A stretch of 64,000 nt of DNA, taken from Ectocarpus siliculosus (Eukaryota > Sar > Phaeophyceae > Ectocarpales > Ectocarpaceae). The stretch is taken from assembly GCA_000310025.1 (NCBI GenBank), contig FN648515.1, positions 1 to 64,000 on the forward strand. The letters run 5' to 3'. The notes beneath the pieces are model-generated. The model had not been told where the DNA came from. It was given only the letters and a program-made list of their open reading frames with translations, and did no database searches. The position numbers were made by a program, and so were the translations under genes. Positions 1 to 12,030 of the stretch are shown here, piece after piece (position 1 is the stretch's first letter; every line of letters begins with the position of its first letter).

Positions 1-509
1 ACACGTTTTCATGGTGCTTCAAGGCGTGTACAGCAGCAGTGCAAGGTGAGGTTGTGTGTGTTTTTGCCGGAGGAAGCCTACACATGGACGAGTCGGCCCT
101 CTCAAAAATTGGCAAACTTGCGGGCGGGTTGCTTCTCTCTCGGCGGGGACCCACACTCACTGCCAAGCTGTCAAGCTAACGTTGCACCTCTACTACATGC
201 CAGGGTACGTGCTCACCGCCACAGAAGGTCGCCTGAGGCCGTTTGGAGCTGCTCCCGACCACGCGCGTTTCAGGACAGGAGTTGTGAAAGGCCTCTCCGC
301 CCTCTCCGCATCTCCGCGGGAGGTTGTTCTAAATCAAATAAATTCCGAATATATGATGGGGGGGTGTTAACCCTTTTGAGTCTTCAGGCGTTCTCACTGA
401 CCATTGATTGATCTTTTGCAAATGCTGGTGTAGTGGCAAGTCGTGGAGTTGCCGCCCTGCGCCGTATATTGGCAAGTCCATAGGTAGATGTGTCTAGATT
501 ATTAGGACC

Positions 510-538
510 CGCGCTAACCGGCTGACCAATGAAGAGAC
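510..538 (+). repeat. 29-bp motif, inverted mate at 23812
   Basis: The core GCTAACCGGCTGACCAATGA is repeated in reverse complement at 23812-23840 with one mismatch over 29 bp. It contains a CCAAT box. The mate lies about 0.56 kb upstream of the start of the CACTA transposase and in its orientation, so a shared promoter module or a small repeat family is possible. The function is not shown. Confidence 0.55.
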
Positions 539-647
539 TTCAGTGACAGCGGCGGGTAATATCAAGGTCTCGGGAATGGGAATGGGGCCAATCAATGCCA
601 AATCATGAATCTCTCAACGTATGCACATGTCAATGAACGCGTGTGTG

Positions 648-677
648 CATACATACATACATACATACATACATACA

Positions 678-707
<30 letters not shown>
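648..707. repeat. (CATA)n microsatellite
   Basis: About 15 tandem copies of the tetranucleotide CATA are uninterrupted over roughly 60 bp. The open frames reading through it on both strands are by-products of the repeat. Confidence 0.95.
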
Positions 708-708
<1 letters not shown>

Positions 709-883
709 GTGTTCTTTCGCAGCACCACACATGCACTCGCCCGAACGTAGGAAGCCACTGCTGCTGCAAAGAGCAGAGTGCAGCAAAAGGGAGGGGTATT
801 GCAATCCCTGCCGAAGCCCAGATATCGAGGATATCGTTGTTTCCCAACAATTTGCAAATCGTTCCCAAGATCCAGCAGTCATA

Positions 884-1087
884 GACCACTTGCAACAGGA
901 CCCCCCGCACAAAAAAAAATGCTCTGGGCGGAGGGGGTGTGGTGGTACAAAACAATTAGATTTAAGTAATCCGCATTTTTTCTTGAAGAAGACACACTCT
1001 ACAGCAGCCTCGCCACGAGCGAGGGCACACACCCTCCACCCCCCACAGCAGTTGGCACACCCTCTCACGGCGACACAACAGGGGACA
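884..1087 (+). repeat. Left TIR of ISL2EU-type element
   Basis: It matches the reverse complement of 11580-11784 over its full length with small indels, by eye about 85-90% identity. It includes a poly-A tract, a TACAGCAG word and a block rich in ACCCTCCACC. Confidence 0.9.
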
Positions 1088-3427
1088 GGATGGTCCCCGT
1101 TTCATCAGAGAAACCGTGCCAAGGAAGGTGGCTGCAAGAACCTGCAGGCCCCCGTGGTAGAAATCCAGATGTGTCTACAACGCTGCACCTATTCCACGCA
1201 CTCCTCGTGCCGCGACTGGGATCACCAACACTGCGGCCGCAACGGTTGCATTAGGCGTGGGTCAGGAGCGGTGCCCGCGGGCACGGGGGTACAGCAGTCC
1301 GTCGGTGAGCCCCCTGCTGGTGGGTCGGTGTCCGCAGCTTGGGCTTCAGCAGAGGGTCAGGCGATCCTGAACACGGCGCAGTGCGCCGCTGGCGGTCGAT
1401 GCAATCAGGGAGGAGATGGAGCCTTGAGCGGCCGGTGCCATTCGTGCGAGGCTGCTTGCCACGCCGTATGCATGCAAGCAAGTGGTCAACGAGGGCCACG
1501 CCTGCACGTTCTGCCGTCCCGAGCAAGCATGTTTGTGTGTCGAGCACGTTATCTTGGAATCTACTGAGGGGGGGGCTTTGTACATGTAGGTGCTGTGTCG
1601 AGTGGAGCCGTTAGGTCCATTTCCAAAAAAGTTGAAAATTTTCAGGCATGTGGGTGGGGGGCACATGCAAAGCAATAGCGCGGAGGATGACCGCCGTCTG
1701 CTGTGCCTATCAGTAGAGCTGTCGGGAACGAGTTCGTTCAGGTAGCAAGACATGAAATGTAGCTGCGCACATGTTCGTTGTGGTATCGTCTTTTTCCGAA
1801 CCACATGTCGATGTTTCCGTCTCGTCCCTGTCGGACAGGTGGGCCAACGGCGGTGAAGCAAGCAAAGGAAAGGAGAAGCTCCGTACGCCACAAGCGGATC
1901 CGCACACAGCAACTTCCACAACCGCTTCCTCCTCAGAAATCTACATACCACGTGATCCTCGCTTAGACGGCGGAGGGGCGGCCAGCTCCCGCAAATCGCC
2001 TTCTGGCCCCGGTCAGTGTCACAGCAGTAGTGCTTTTAGAGGCTATCCCTTTGCTTCCTCAAAACTGAAGTTTGAATTCCCGGACGTGTCGCGTTAGAAA
2101 GAAAGAGCAACGCACTGGTGTTTCAATGGGAACTACATACTTACAGTCTTGGAAGGACCGGGAGGGGTGCAGGCAAGCAGGAGTTTCATGCTATGCTGGT
2201 GCAAGAAACTAGGAGAGACGCGGGATCTAGGGCTTTGCACCAACGCTGGAATTTGAAATCAGATACACCTTGTACGACATGAACGTCGGAGAGGAACGCA
2301 GACTGCGGTGGGGCAAAAAGAAAACGTTTGTTTTCGGAGGTGTGTGTCAACCCTCAAATCTGCAAACAACGTTGCGTTGTTGTTCTATCTGAGCCCTCCA
2401 CGCTTTGCCTTCGGCCTTGATTGCAGCAGAAGCCGCCAAGACGCCCTCATCCGGGGGTCAAGCTGGACATGCAGACACGCCAGGTGATGCTCACATGTGT
2501 GCTTCCCCTTTCCAAGCTGGAATTTGAATTTCGGGCCGTGGATATCCAGATAAAACGCAGACTACATATTTTTGTGCGAACTACAATTAATAGTTGTACA
2601 TGTGCATATTTTCTTGGAAACACAGGCAAGCTGGGGTGTGAAGCCGTTCTGGTGCAAGATGTTTAAGGTGAGCATGTGTGCGAACCGAGATGCACTGGAA
2701 TGCCGCATAGAAAGATGCTCAATGTACTGCTGTATACTAGGATATATTGGGGGCTGTGGCGTTTTCCCCCAGCTGGAGTTTGTGATCAGGTCGGGTAGAG
2801 CTGTTCTAGACAGGGCACAACGCGGACCTGGAAAAGAAAGCGACGCTTTTTTATTTGTCGGATCCCAATGTGGTATCAAACCTACCTCGCCTCCCTCGAC
2901 CCTTTGCCTTCGATCTCGAGGAGGTGCCGGAACGCCGCTTTCACCCGCACCGCCGGCAAAGTTCAACACCGGGGGTATAGCTGGACAAGCCGGAGCGTCA
3001 GGTGATGCGATGTATGTTGCCCTGAAGTATGTTGCCTTGAGCTGGGGGCATAGGCGCCGGGAAGCAATATACGTGCAGGAGGCGTTGCGGGCCACAAAAC
3101 GACGTATGCTGTGTAGGTTGTGTTTACCGTTTCACTACTGCTGTAAGTCGCCTTGACATGACTGCGTAATCGGTACCCGTTTTCGCGGGTGTTTCGTACG
3201 TCAAAACCTGCCTGCTAGATGTGTCGCCAGCACCTTCGTCTTATCTCGCTCGCGACAGAGTCGGGTACCTGCTGTTGGAGATGATTAATCTGCCGTCTCA
3301 GTTTTGTCAGGACTACGGCGTTCGAAAAGGTGGTCCTCGAAATAGGAGGATAGCCGTCAATCCACTACGAATGTTCGGCGTGTGTGCGGTTTTGGTTTAT
3401 CATGTGTACTCGCCTTAGCACCATTTG
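1088..3427. other. Transposon interior, no firm gene
   Basis: I see no gene I can defend. The plus-strand frame at about 1380-1567 is cysteine-rich (HSCEAACHAVCMQ and neighbouring residues), but it has no clear splice sites and matches no domain I recognise. The right part is taken up by degenerate repeats (2040-3050). Confidence 0.4.
2040..3050 (+). repeat. Degenerate ~260-bp direct repeats
   Basis: Similar word series recur, for example GCTGGAATTTGAA near 2246 and 2516 and a variant near 2769. GCAGAC followed by an A-rich tract follows each. CAGGCAAGC...CTGGTGCAAG appears at about 2172 and 2623. Spacing varies from about 250 to 270 bp, so these are old diverged copies. Confidence 0.45.
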
Positions 3428-4356
3428 ATGCCGACATTCTCCTCACTCCTGCACGACGCCCCTCCCCGCCCACCCCACCCAAATCTCATTCGGGCACAGG
3501 TGACGCTGGACGGTACGCAACATGCGAAGCTGGTCGACGACGTTGCCGCAAAAGTGTATGGGTTGATCGAACCTCGACTGATGGCCATGGCCAAGTACAT
3601 CGTTGGGACTGTATCCGCCACAAAACCGGCTGCGACGCCCCCGGACCCGACACCCATCCGGTAAGTTGTCTACGAACCAGTTTGCTCCCTCGGACAGCGG
3701 GGTCGGTCAGAGTAGCTCCGTCGAGCACAAGATTTGTACATGTTTGGCTCATGTCCTCGGTTTGAGTGATGTGCCGGTTACTGCAGTCACCGCAGGTTTC
3801 TGTTCTTAGCTTTGTTTTTCCGTCCCGACCGGGAATCGTACACAGGCGCTCCAAGAAGGCGCCGTCGAAGTCGTCGAGGAGCAAGAAGCACAGAGAGATC
3901 CCATCACCGTCACCGTCTTCCACCGACCCGTCTTCTTCCTCGAGCGACGCCGAGACGCCCTCTCCTCCCAAGAAACATAAGCGGGGCCGCCCGAGGTGCG
4001 TAGAAGATGGTATTGTTTGCTTGAGATTCCGGTGTCGATGTTCTGCGAGTCTTGGGTGGACAAAACCCCGTTCGCAAGAGAACGGATGGTTACCCCCTTC
4101 TAACACATGTTGTTCCCTTCCCTTTGCGGTCGATTGACGCGTGATTGCCCACACAATACACAGGAAGCAGACACTGGCAGCGACCGACATCAATCAGCAG
4201 GCCGTCCCACGGGCTGCCGCTCACCGGCTGCCGCTCACCCCATGCAAGCGCCTGCCCACCCATACTACGGCGCGGCCCCCAGCTTTCATGCAGCACCCCG
4301 CCTACCACCCGCGGCAGCGCCGAGTTTCATACCCCAAAACCCCGGCAGCTGCATGA
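3428..4356 (+). CDS. AT-hook protein of the ISL2EU-type element (3' exons)
   Basis: Three exons join in frame with GT-AG borders: up to 3660 (donor GTAAGT), 3846-3995 (donor GTGCGT) and 4164-4356 (TGA). An ATG lies at 3428, but an acceptor-like CAG at about 3500 leaves open that the first piece is internal and the true start lies upstream. Reading from 3428 gives about 190 residues. The first part is helical and hydrophobic. The middle is rich in Ser, Pro and Lys and ends in KKHKRGRPRKQ. The core RGRPR is a canonical AT-hook that binds the minor groove of A/T-rich DNA, and it is completed only by splicing. The tail is rich in Pro, Ala and His. The position inside the TIRs suggests a DNA-binding accessory protein, but that role is inferred. 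Confidence 0.6.
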
Positions 4357-5477
4357 TGCACAACCTCTTATAGGCTTTTTGTCGGAACGGCAGTGACGTT
4401 CGCGTCACATATCGCATATTGGTAGGGTGTTTTTTCTTCGAAACGTCTAGCGTTACACGATTCTATCTAGTTGTGGGGTATTTTCGTTCATAGTGTGGTG
4501 GCATGTTGCTGTATTTCCCATGCGGGAACATGAAAGTAGAAAAATATTAGCGCTTTGGGATTAGCGTTGACGCGGTTATTTTTTGTTTCCCTACCCGCGC
4601 AAGGAGCACCCGTTTTTTTTACATTTTGTTTTTTTTTAGACAGTTTTAAGGTCGCTCGGTCCTACAAATAGCTCAATAATGGACGAATAGCCCGCAAGAA
4701 CCACAACGGGCCCCAAAAATATTAAGAAATCGGGATCGTATGCGTTCCCATGTTTCTAACGCCCGGATGGACGCCATGGAAAGCGCGAAAAAGTAGGTAG
4801 TTTCCTGTAGGCTTTGAAATCCCTACCTCGGGGGCACACACGAAGTCAACACGTTGCTCTAGTTTAGTATTGGTGTGTTGGTTCCTTGCTTGCATACGTG
4901 GAAATTGTCCGTTGTAACCAAGGTGATGAAAGACAATGACACCTCATTTCGTTGGCTTCCTTCAGATGTGTATCCAGTATAAACCCTTGGGACGCCAAGC
5001 ACTTGTATGCATACGTTTTTCCTGCCTACTACTTTGCCACAAAACCACGAGGGGGGGGGGGGGGGGCACGAAAGAGGGAGGAGGGAAGCTGACACACGAA
5101 CGAAAGCGCGCGCGTTGGTTCTAGCTGCACAAGCGAATAGACCGGTACGTCATACACCCCGTCCACGAGTCAACACTCCACCGCCTACCCAGGGAGGCGA
5201 GGATCTGGGATGCAACCCATGCGGGTTAGCCTGTGTGGATGTCTGGCGATGTTCCAACGACATCGTGGCCACTGGCCACGCGTCCAATCGTAAGATTACG
5301 CTGCAGTCACATCCCGCAAGGGCGATGTATATGATGTATGGTCGTTCAAAAAAGAACCAACAGACTGCCAACGGCAACAACACCGAACGATAAAAAAAAA
5401 GGACTGTCACCTACCTCCACGCAGCAGGAGCACGGCTGGGCTGCGCGATAGCACATCCTTACCTCCAACGGAGTGCC
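4357..5477. other. Spacer between transposon genes
   Basis: No exon can be supported. The stretch is A/T-rich between about 4400 and 4700 and has a long G run at 5053-5067. It may hold the 3' region of the AT-hook gene and the promoter of the XPG-SWIM gene, but no specific signal is recognisable. Confidence 0.5.
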
Positions 5478-8400
5478 ATGGGAGTGAGCGGATTGTCGGC
5501 ATACCTGAAGGAGGTAGCTTCTAAGAGGGTACCTCTCGACGATGAAGATGGCACGAGACAGAAGCACCTGGTCGTCGACGGTAATTTTGCGTTGCACAAA
5601 GCTGCTGACATCGGGAGCGTGGCAGTTCCTCTTGTGCTGGACGACAACGTCGTCTCCCTCACGATGTCGATGGCCCCAAGCCTGAACAAGCTTGCTTCGG
5701 CAGGGTGGGGATCACCGTGGTTTTTGACGGGGCTTCTCCACCCGGCAAAGGGGCAACCACGCGTTCGAGGTCTAGCGAGAGAGAGCGGGCACGGCAGCAG
5801 TGCTTGGGTCTCCGGGAGTCCAACGTGCCGCTTCAGGATCCAGGTCTACAGAAAGCAGCTGTGAAGGCGATACGTTTACGAGTCACATCGTCGCCAGGGT
5901 CTCACGTGTTGTCTCTCGTGCGTTACGATGCGAGTGCATAACCGCGCCCTATGAGGCCGACGCGCAGCTGCGTGTCTTGGAGGAGATGTTTACACGCGTG
6001 GGGAAACGTGTCCTGGTACGTGGAAATGACAGCGACCTCATGGTCATCGGCGTGCGTTCCCTGCTCTGGGAGGTCGTGCCGAAAGAAGGACGACTGTTCG
6101 GTAACATCTTCACGCATGAGGGTATCACGCGCCCGCAGATGCATGCCCTCCGTGCTGGCACGACGCATGGGCATGAGTTCCTAAGATTGTTGCACGGTGT
6201 CGACCAAGGCGGGTCGGGAGATGCAGTGTGGCGGTCGAGTCGACCGGATGAGGTGATGGCCCGCCTGCAGCTGTGGGCATCCGTCTCAGGCAACGACTGC
6301 TGTACAGCAAGTTTCCCGGGATTGGAAAGGCAAAAGCCACGGATTTCTGCCTGCGAAAGAAGGGTGGGCAGTTCCCCACGCGTGTGGATGTGACGGAAGA
6401 TCTGGTTGGGTCAACGCCCTGGACCGAAGCTGAGGTGACGGCGTCGCTAGACCGCTCTCGAGACATGACGCTTCGCCCTGTCGTGTTCTGTCCTGAGGAA
6501 GGAGTTCAACGACACCTGTCCGGTTGCGCTCCGACAAGTCGCGTCACTTCCAACACAGGTATGTCACCGTCCGGGTAGATAGCGACCTCGTAGTCGTGCA
6601 ACAACGCACTGTAGACGATACATATCTCTGCTGTCTGCAGTACTGGTATGGACTGCTGCCATCTAGATGTGCAAATGTACGTAATCTACCATTGTGTGGG
6701 TTGGTCCAATATCATTCAATTCTGGCTCCCGGTGCACCCTCCTCCTGTATGCGTACGTCGACCTCTCTCTCCTGGGTTGATCGATTTTTTTGTCACAAGT
6801 AATTGATTTCCAGCAGCGTACGTGTGCCCCCTCGGGTTGTGGTCGTTGGTTTATGACATCGGAAGGCGCCTGCCTACTTTGGACCAGCGTTAAGACACAC
6901 AACAATCAACACCTTTAAATGCATTGGGATAGTCTATTGCATGCAAAACACCCATGTGTGTATTGGTATGCATACAAAACCTCTTCCTCTCGTATCGTTC
7001 GTGCCATTTAATGGCACACCCTTAGGTATTGGAAACAGGACGACAGCAACTCCGCTAAGTGTGCATGCCGTTTACTCTCCCCCCTCCTGTATCGTGTCGC
7101 TACGCAGGGGTCATCGCTAACCCTGAAGTCGCGGTGAAAGTAGCCTGTGGGAAAATCTGCCCGTGCACATTGCGTCTGTGGGAGTCTGACTTCCCAGAAC
7201 AGCTGGACTCCCTGCCGTCGCACGCCCCGCGAGTCCCCGCTAAACGAGGACGGCGGACACTGACATCCGGAGAAACGAACAACTTCGGGCGCACGGTTTT
7301 TTCGCGGCTGCCTACAGATACCCAACTTAGCAGCATGACCGTAGCTCAGCTGCGTGAATTCTTGGGGGTGAGAGCACTTCAGCGCATTGATAACGGCATT
7401 TCAGAACGTCGATGACTGCGTTTTTTTGTGCTTAGTTTGCGTTTGGAATTCGTTAGAAATCCCTACTTCTTGGCTGCGGCTGTGCAAACTCCCACTTGTC
7501 CGGAAGTGAGTAAATCCTGCCCACAAATACCGCTATCTAATGGAGCGCATATCTCGCTCGTTCGGCGGTGTCTCGTTTGCCCGCCCGTCTCTCTGACATC
7601 TTCCGAGCAGCTGTTCAGGTGTTTGGAGCAGGCTGGAACTACTTCGTTCTTGAAGCCTAAACTCCTCAGCGTAGCGAAAGGGATCGTACAGGTTGTCGAA
7701 CAGAGCGGGTTGGTGGGAAGCTCGCTCGTGTTTCGCATGCCGCAGCAGGACGCCGCTGCTGGCGGCCTTGACCAGCCCTCCGATGGGTGGCTGGATTGGG
7801 AACCTCTTCGCGCGCAACTCCCTGAACTCGCCGGAGACACCATCATTATTGCGTGGCTGCGGGCCCACGGTTCGCTCATCGGAGATACGGGGCGCGTGCT
7901 GTACCGAGGGATGGAACGTGGGTTGGATCTCGGGGCTCTGGGTTGGTTGTCCGGGATCCCGTGCGGCGAAAACGGCGGGACGTTGCACCTGCCCTTAAAA
8001 AGTGAGTGTAATAATTTTGTTTTGTGTTCTTGGTCGAACGTTTTAGTGTGAAGACAACAATAAGAACTAGCAGGGCAACTTGTATTTTTGTTCTCTTTTT
8101 TTTTCGTTGGTGTTGCCAGACTCGAAAGAACGTGTCAAATTATTTCCGCGGTGTTTGCCCAAACCTACATTTCGTCCGCGAATAAAATCCCGCCCTATGA
8201 AGTCATACCCATGCGCCGCGATGCCGTTTCAGTAATCCACAAGCGCGTCGTTCTCGTGAGCCGATCTGTTCGCGTTACTTGGACCGAAAAAAGATAGCAG
8301 GTCCTTGTAGTGGCAAGGGATGTGGGAAATGCACACGACGTTTGCCTTTTAGGTTCCAAAGTCAGGTGTATTCATGCAACCATCACTTCCAAATATCGGC

Positions 8401-9152
8401 ACTACAATGTTGCGGGTGCCGCCCGTTTTTCCAACTGTTCGCATCATGCCTGTGTGTGATTTCAGCTCGCGCGGATCCATGAGAGACAAGGAATATCTCG
8501 TCCAAGCTGATGTGCGTGTGGAGAGGGTGGATGTTGTTGCCGAACACCCCGACGTCAACGAGGGTGACAACGACTCTAGTGACGGAAGGAGCGACGATGA
8601 CATTCGACGGAGACTGGTCGCCACTTGTGTAGAAGCGGCATGGTGCCAGTGCCAGTCGAGAGCGGGGGGGGGTTGCCACCACGTTTGCCAGGTCCTGCAA
8701 CTAGTGCGCCTTCTGCAGCTGACAGAGCACGAGCTAGAGACGTGGGACTCGGATTCGCTCACGAGTGTCGCTTGCCAGTGGATCCTCAACACTGTGGGGG
8801 GGGACGAAATACTGAATTCGACATCTTCAACGGGGCGACGGTCAGGGAAGTCGTGGGAGAGTTACGAACGCTGAGAGATCCCAAGAGAGTCCCGTTCGAG
8901 GGGGGTGGTGACGACGTGCCGAACACTCGTGGAGTGGTGGCAATGGATCGCAGAACTGAGTTTAGCTCGCACCCCGATCATGGCAAATGGGCGAGCGCCC
9001 GCGAGGACTTTGGTGGTGGCGAAAGTATGAGCCACGCACAGTGGGACATGCTGTCCAGGTTTATTGACGGGGAAAGGGTTCCGGGAGCAGGAGGGAGCAC
9101 TAGCTTAGAAGTCGACGTCCTGAGACCCCGCTTGAGGCGTGAATCTACTTGA
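5478..9152 (+). pseudogene. XPG/FEN1-type nuclease with SWIM zinc finger, decayed
   Basis: The ATG at 5478 opens with MGVSGL, as XPG-family nucleases do, and Asp34 sits in VVDGN, the position of FEN1 Asp34. Further metal-ligand motifs follow in order: VVFDG (~5715), APYEADAQL (~5950), GNDSDLMVIG (~6025) and VSGND (~6287), then the helix-hairpin-helix PGIGKAKA (~6320). These lie in different frames, so at least three indels split the nuclease part (near 5700, between 5860 and 5930, and near 6300). Later exons are supported by splice sites: 7108-7367, with a SAP-like segment TVAQLREFLGVR, and 7611-8001 (donor GTGAGT). Then comes WCQCQSRAGGGCHHVCQVL (~8640), a CxC...CxH SWIM finger, followed by SVACQW, and a frame change before the end at 9152. 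The expected product is a structure-specific nuclease with a DNA- or protein-binding finger, serving the convergent transposase. This copy cannot encode it. Confidence 0.8.
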
Positions 9153-9671
9153 AGACGCACGGTATCGACTTTTTTTTTTGTTTTCCCTGTCGCGTCGAAT
9201 GAGTCTGATTTTGAAAAAGGACTCAAGATACATGGTACCCTTCCAAACTCGCTCATTTTAAGCAGGTGGTTGCGAACAAATGTACGTCGAAGTACACCGC
9301 TACTTGCAGCGTGGGTCGCGCCCTTTCTGTGCAGCACGATGCCCCCCACACCAATTGCATCAGAGACCACATTTGTGCTTGAAGAAAAGCATCAATGGTC
9401 GACCTTGGCACCGCCCCAAATGAGAGTCCGCGACAGGGCCATCATACCTAACCCCCCCCCCAAAAGAAAAACAGCGGACAGGGTCGTTGCACGGCTTGTT
9501 GTTTGTACAATAAATTCAAGGACAAGTACAAATGGTTAAAGAACGTTCAGCTCGTCCGCATGTCTCCCCCCTTTCACATAAACTGCTGATATGTACGGGG
9601 AGCGCTCGCGCGCAGACAAAAACCACAACGACCACCCAGGATAAAAAAATATATATTATCACTTCGCGTAG

Positions 9672-11546
9672 TCACTTCGCAGACGCAAAGGGCTTGCGAG
9701 TGAGGTTAACCATGGCATCGCAAACCAGAGCTATCTCTCCTATGTTGTCCATCTGCTGGGAATCGAACTTGGTATCAAAAATACGCCACTTTTTCATGGC
9801 TCCTATCGTTCGTTCTACGTGAATACGGAGGTTGGCCACCTCCCGAGTGACGCCGGCATCCTCCTCGTTGAACTGATCTTCACCCTTTCGCTTGCTCGGC
9901 GGCGCAACGTAGTGCATTCCAATGTGATCAGGAGTGGTGCCATCGCGTTAAATCCTCTATCAGCCATTACGTGCATGCCCTTGCCCCCGAAACCCTGCTC
10001 AGCCAACTCCTCCACAATCCCACACTGTCTAACCAACTCGACGTCACTCGTTCGTCCAACGAACGCATCGGACACGTAGCAGATGGCACCCGCGGGGATG
10101 ATGCCGATGAGTATCTTCGCTGTATATCTCTTCTTGTACTGCAACCACAATGCATGTTGCGCATCTGACTGCCACACTTTATCGCACCAAATCTCTGTCC
10201 CGTCGAGAACAACGGCCACAGAGGAAAGACCTTCCCTTTCGAAATTGGGTGGGGCACTCGACACCACGCTTCCTACATCTGGCAGTCGCACGAGGGGCCT
10301 CAAGCTGTTCGCCAATAAGTCGAGCCAACCCGTGAACGCCCTACCACCGTTCGAGTCACTGACGCCGAACAGGGTGGACGCAGCGCGAATGGAGGTACCT
10401 GTACGCAACACGAACAGAACGAAAAACAGGCCGTTGGCCCCCCCCAACGTCTTCGGGCGCATGACTACCCTCCGCCCGTCTTCTTTCACACCCTCTGCCT
10501 GCACCGGGTTCGCGTTGTAAATGTTCATGTTTTCTGCCACGCCGCCGATGTTGAGGAAGTTGTACAGGTTCTGCTTAGCATCGACAGACGGCAGCAACAA
10601 GTACAAAAATAGTCGGAACCTGCTGTAAGTAGTCCTGTTGTTGGTGACACGATCGACCTCGGGTCGAGGCTAAATGTGTTGTTCGTTTACACCGCCGAGT
10701 ACCGGTTACTTGGCCACTGCGGTGGTTCAAAGTTTGTACAAGTCAACGACGGAAATGCTTACATACAACGGAGCCTCGACATTACAACAGCAGTCGCAAC
10801 TGGAGTTGATTTTGAGTTTAGTCGCGGATGGATCTGGTGCACCAAACAACAGCAGTAGTTTTCAGGACTTAACATTCTTATCGAACCATCCCTGCACACC
10901 GTAAACCCTAAGAGGACAACACGACGGTGTGCGCCAGGCATACCTTCAGGGATTCCGCGCTCCTGAGTCCACACAAGCTCCTAGCTGCCTCGTCTCTCTT
11001 CCCCTCGAGAATGGAATCGTCAATCCTGCTGCTACGTGCACCCGGTGCCTCCCCATCCTCCCCTCGGTTCGCCCTCTGCTGTTTCCCGTCAACCGTGAGC
11101 TCGCGGATTGTCTTCTCCAGCATGTTGACTCGGTCCTGTAGTTCTTGTATTCGAGCATCTTTCTCTACGTCCGTCGTGCTTGCGTCAAGCAGGGATTGTC
11201 GGTGGCGCTCCATGATGGCGTTGCTTCTACGCAGTGCCGACAACAGCTGTCCCTTGGTACCGGCAGACATCTGTTCGTCCGTTTGGCTCGGAAGAGCCCC
11301 TTCTACTAGCTTCACCACGACGTTTGTGCCCCAAGGCCCCGAACCTTGCTTGCTAGCCTCCACGTCGTCAGCTGAGAAATGACCAAGCCACACTCTTGGG
11401 TCTTGCAAGGTGGTTTCATCAGCCAGGCCGAGTGCGTTCTCGTAGGTCGCTCTTTTACCCAAGGGCACCCGCATTTCTCCCTCCCCACCGACCTCTCGGC
11501 ACACCCGTGAGTTGCAAATGCATTTTCTCTGGGTGCTGCTGTACAT
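9672..11546 (-). pseudogene. ISL2EU/IS4EU DDE transposase, one frameshift
   Basis: Exon 1 runs from ATG 11546 to 10944 (donor GTATGC). It encodes a Cys-rich start (CICNSRVC), then VWLGHFSADD, resembling a THAP-type C2CH finger, and a coiled coil (about residues 120-150). Exon 2, from about 10.58 kb to 9672, encodes the catalytic core. The first Asp is in VVLDGTEIW. YKKRYTAKILIGIIPAGAI and YVSDAFVGRTSD are typical of the family. The second Asp is in MADRGFN, and the Glu is in LRIHVERTIG, followed by KKWRIF. The reading frame breaks near 9917, between MADRGFN and the PPSKRKGED segment that should follow it. Without that single indel all three acidic residues would be in one frame. The gene lies next to the right TIR and converges on the XPG-SWIM gene. 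Confidence 0.85.
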
Positions 11547-11579
11547 CTCAAGCTTTTTCCGGCTTCTGGGTACACACTG

Positions 11580-11784
11580 TGTCTTCTGTTATGTCAGCGT
11601 GCGGGGGTGTGTCAACTGCTGTGGGAGGTGGAGGTTGCGTGCCCTTGCTCGTGGCCCGGCCGCTGCTGTAGAGTGTGTCTTCTTAAAAAAAAATGCGGAT
11701 AATTTAGATTCAATTGTTTTGTACCACCACACCCCCCCGCCCAGAGCATTTTTTTTGGTGCGGGGGGTCCTGTTGCAAGTGGTC
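11580..11784 (-). repeat. Right TIR of ISL2EU-type element
   Basis: It is the reverse complement of 884-1087 with small indels. The outer end is GGTCCTGTTGCAAGTGGTC followed by TA (11785-11786). The inner end lies just outside the start codon of the transposase, so the TIR may also carry its promoter. Confidence 0.9.
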
Positions 11785-12030
11785 TATTGTGTAGGCAGCT
11801 ACAACGAACGCTACAACAACGCTACTACTACTGCTGTAGACAAGTAAAACATATCAGCAACACATCCACACTCGTAGCGCCACACATACCACCCTCGCCC
11901 GAACCTACGAAACCACGAGGTACAGGTGTGTGCTGGTGGATGTGCATGTTGTTTGAAAAACACAGGAGCTGTAGAGAGCTGGCAGGGCACATTTCGGGGG
12001 GGGGACAGAGAACGTGCACCACCAGTAAAA

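Larger units (their letters stand above)
1..883. other. Left flank, no gene recognised
   Basis: I see no convincing coding exon here. The open frames are short and lack codon structure, and the longest ones run through the CATA microsatellite. The stretch holds that microsatellite and one partner of a 29-bp inverted pair whose mate lies at 23812-23840. The segment ends at the TA duplication (882-883) of the first transposon. Confidence 0.6.
884..11784. mobile_element. ISL2EU/IS4EU-type DNA transposon, 10.9 kb
   Basis: Both ends begin GACCACTTGCAACAGGACC reading inward, and the inverted match extends over about 205 bp. A TA dinucleotide lies directly outside each end (882-883 and 11785-11786), which fits the 2-bp duplications known for ISL2EU elements. 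Inside are an AT-hook gene (plus), an XPG-SWIM gene (plus) and an ISL2EU-like DDE transposase (minus) next to the right end. Elements of this superfamily known to me pair the transposase with a protein carrying a SWIM finger and a YqaJ exonuclease. Here the partner has a SWIM finger but an XPG/FEN1-like nuclease. Both large genes are frameshifted, so this copy is probably inactive. Confidence 0.85.

Noticed and set aside
605-1567. A 320-codon plus-strand frame
   Set aside because: It begins in the CATA microsatellite and crosses the left TIR of the transposon. The composition reflects repeats, not a protein.
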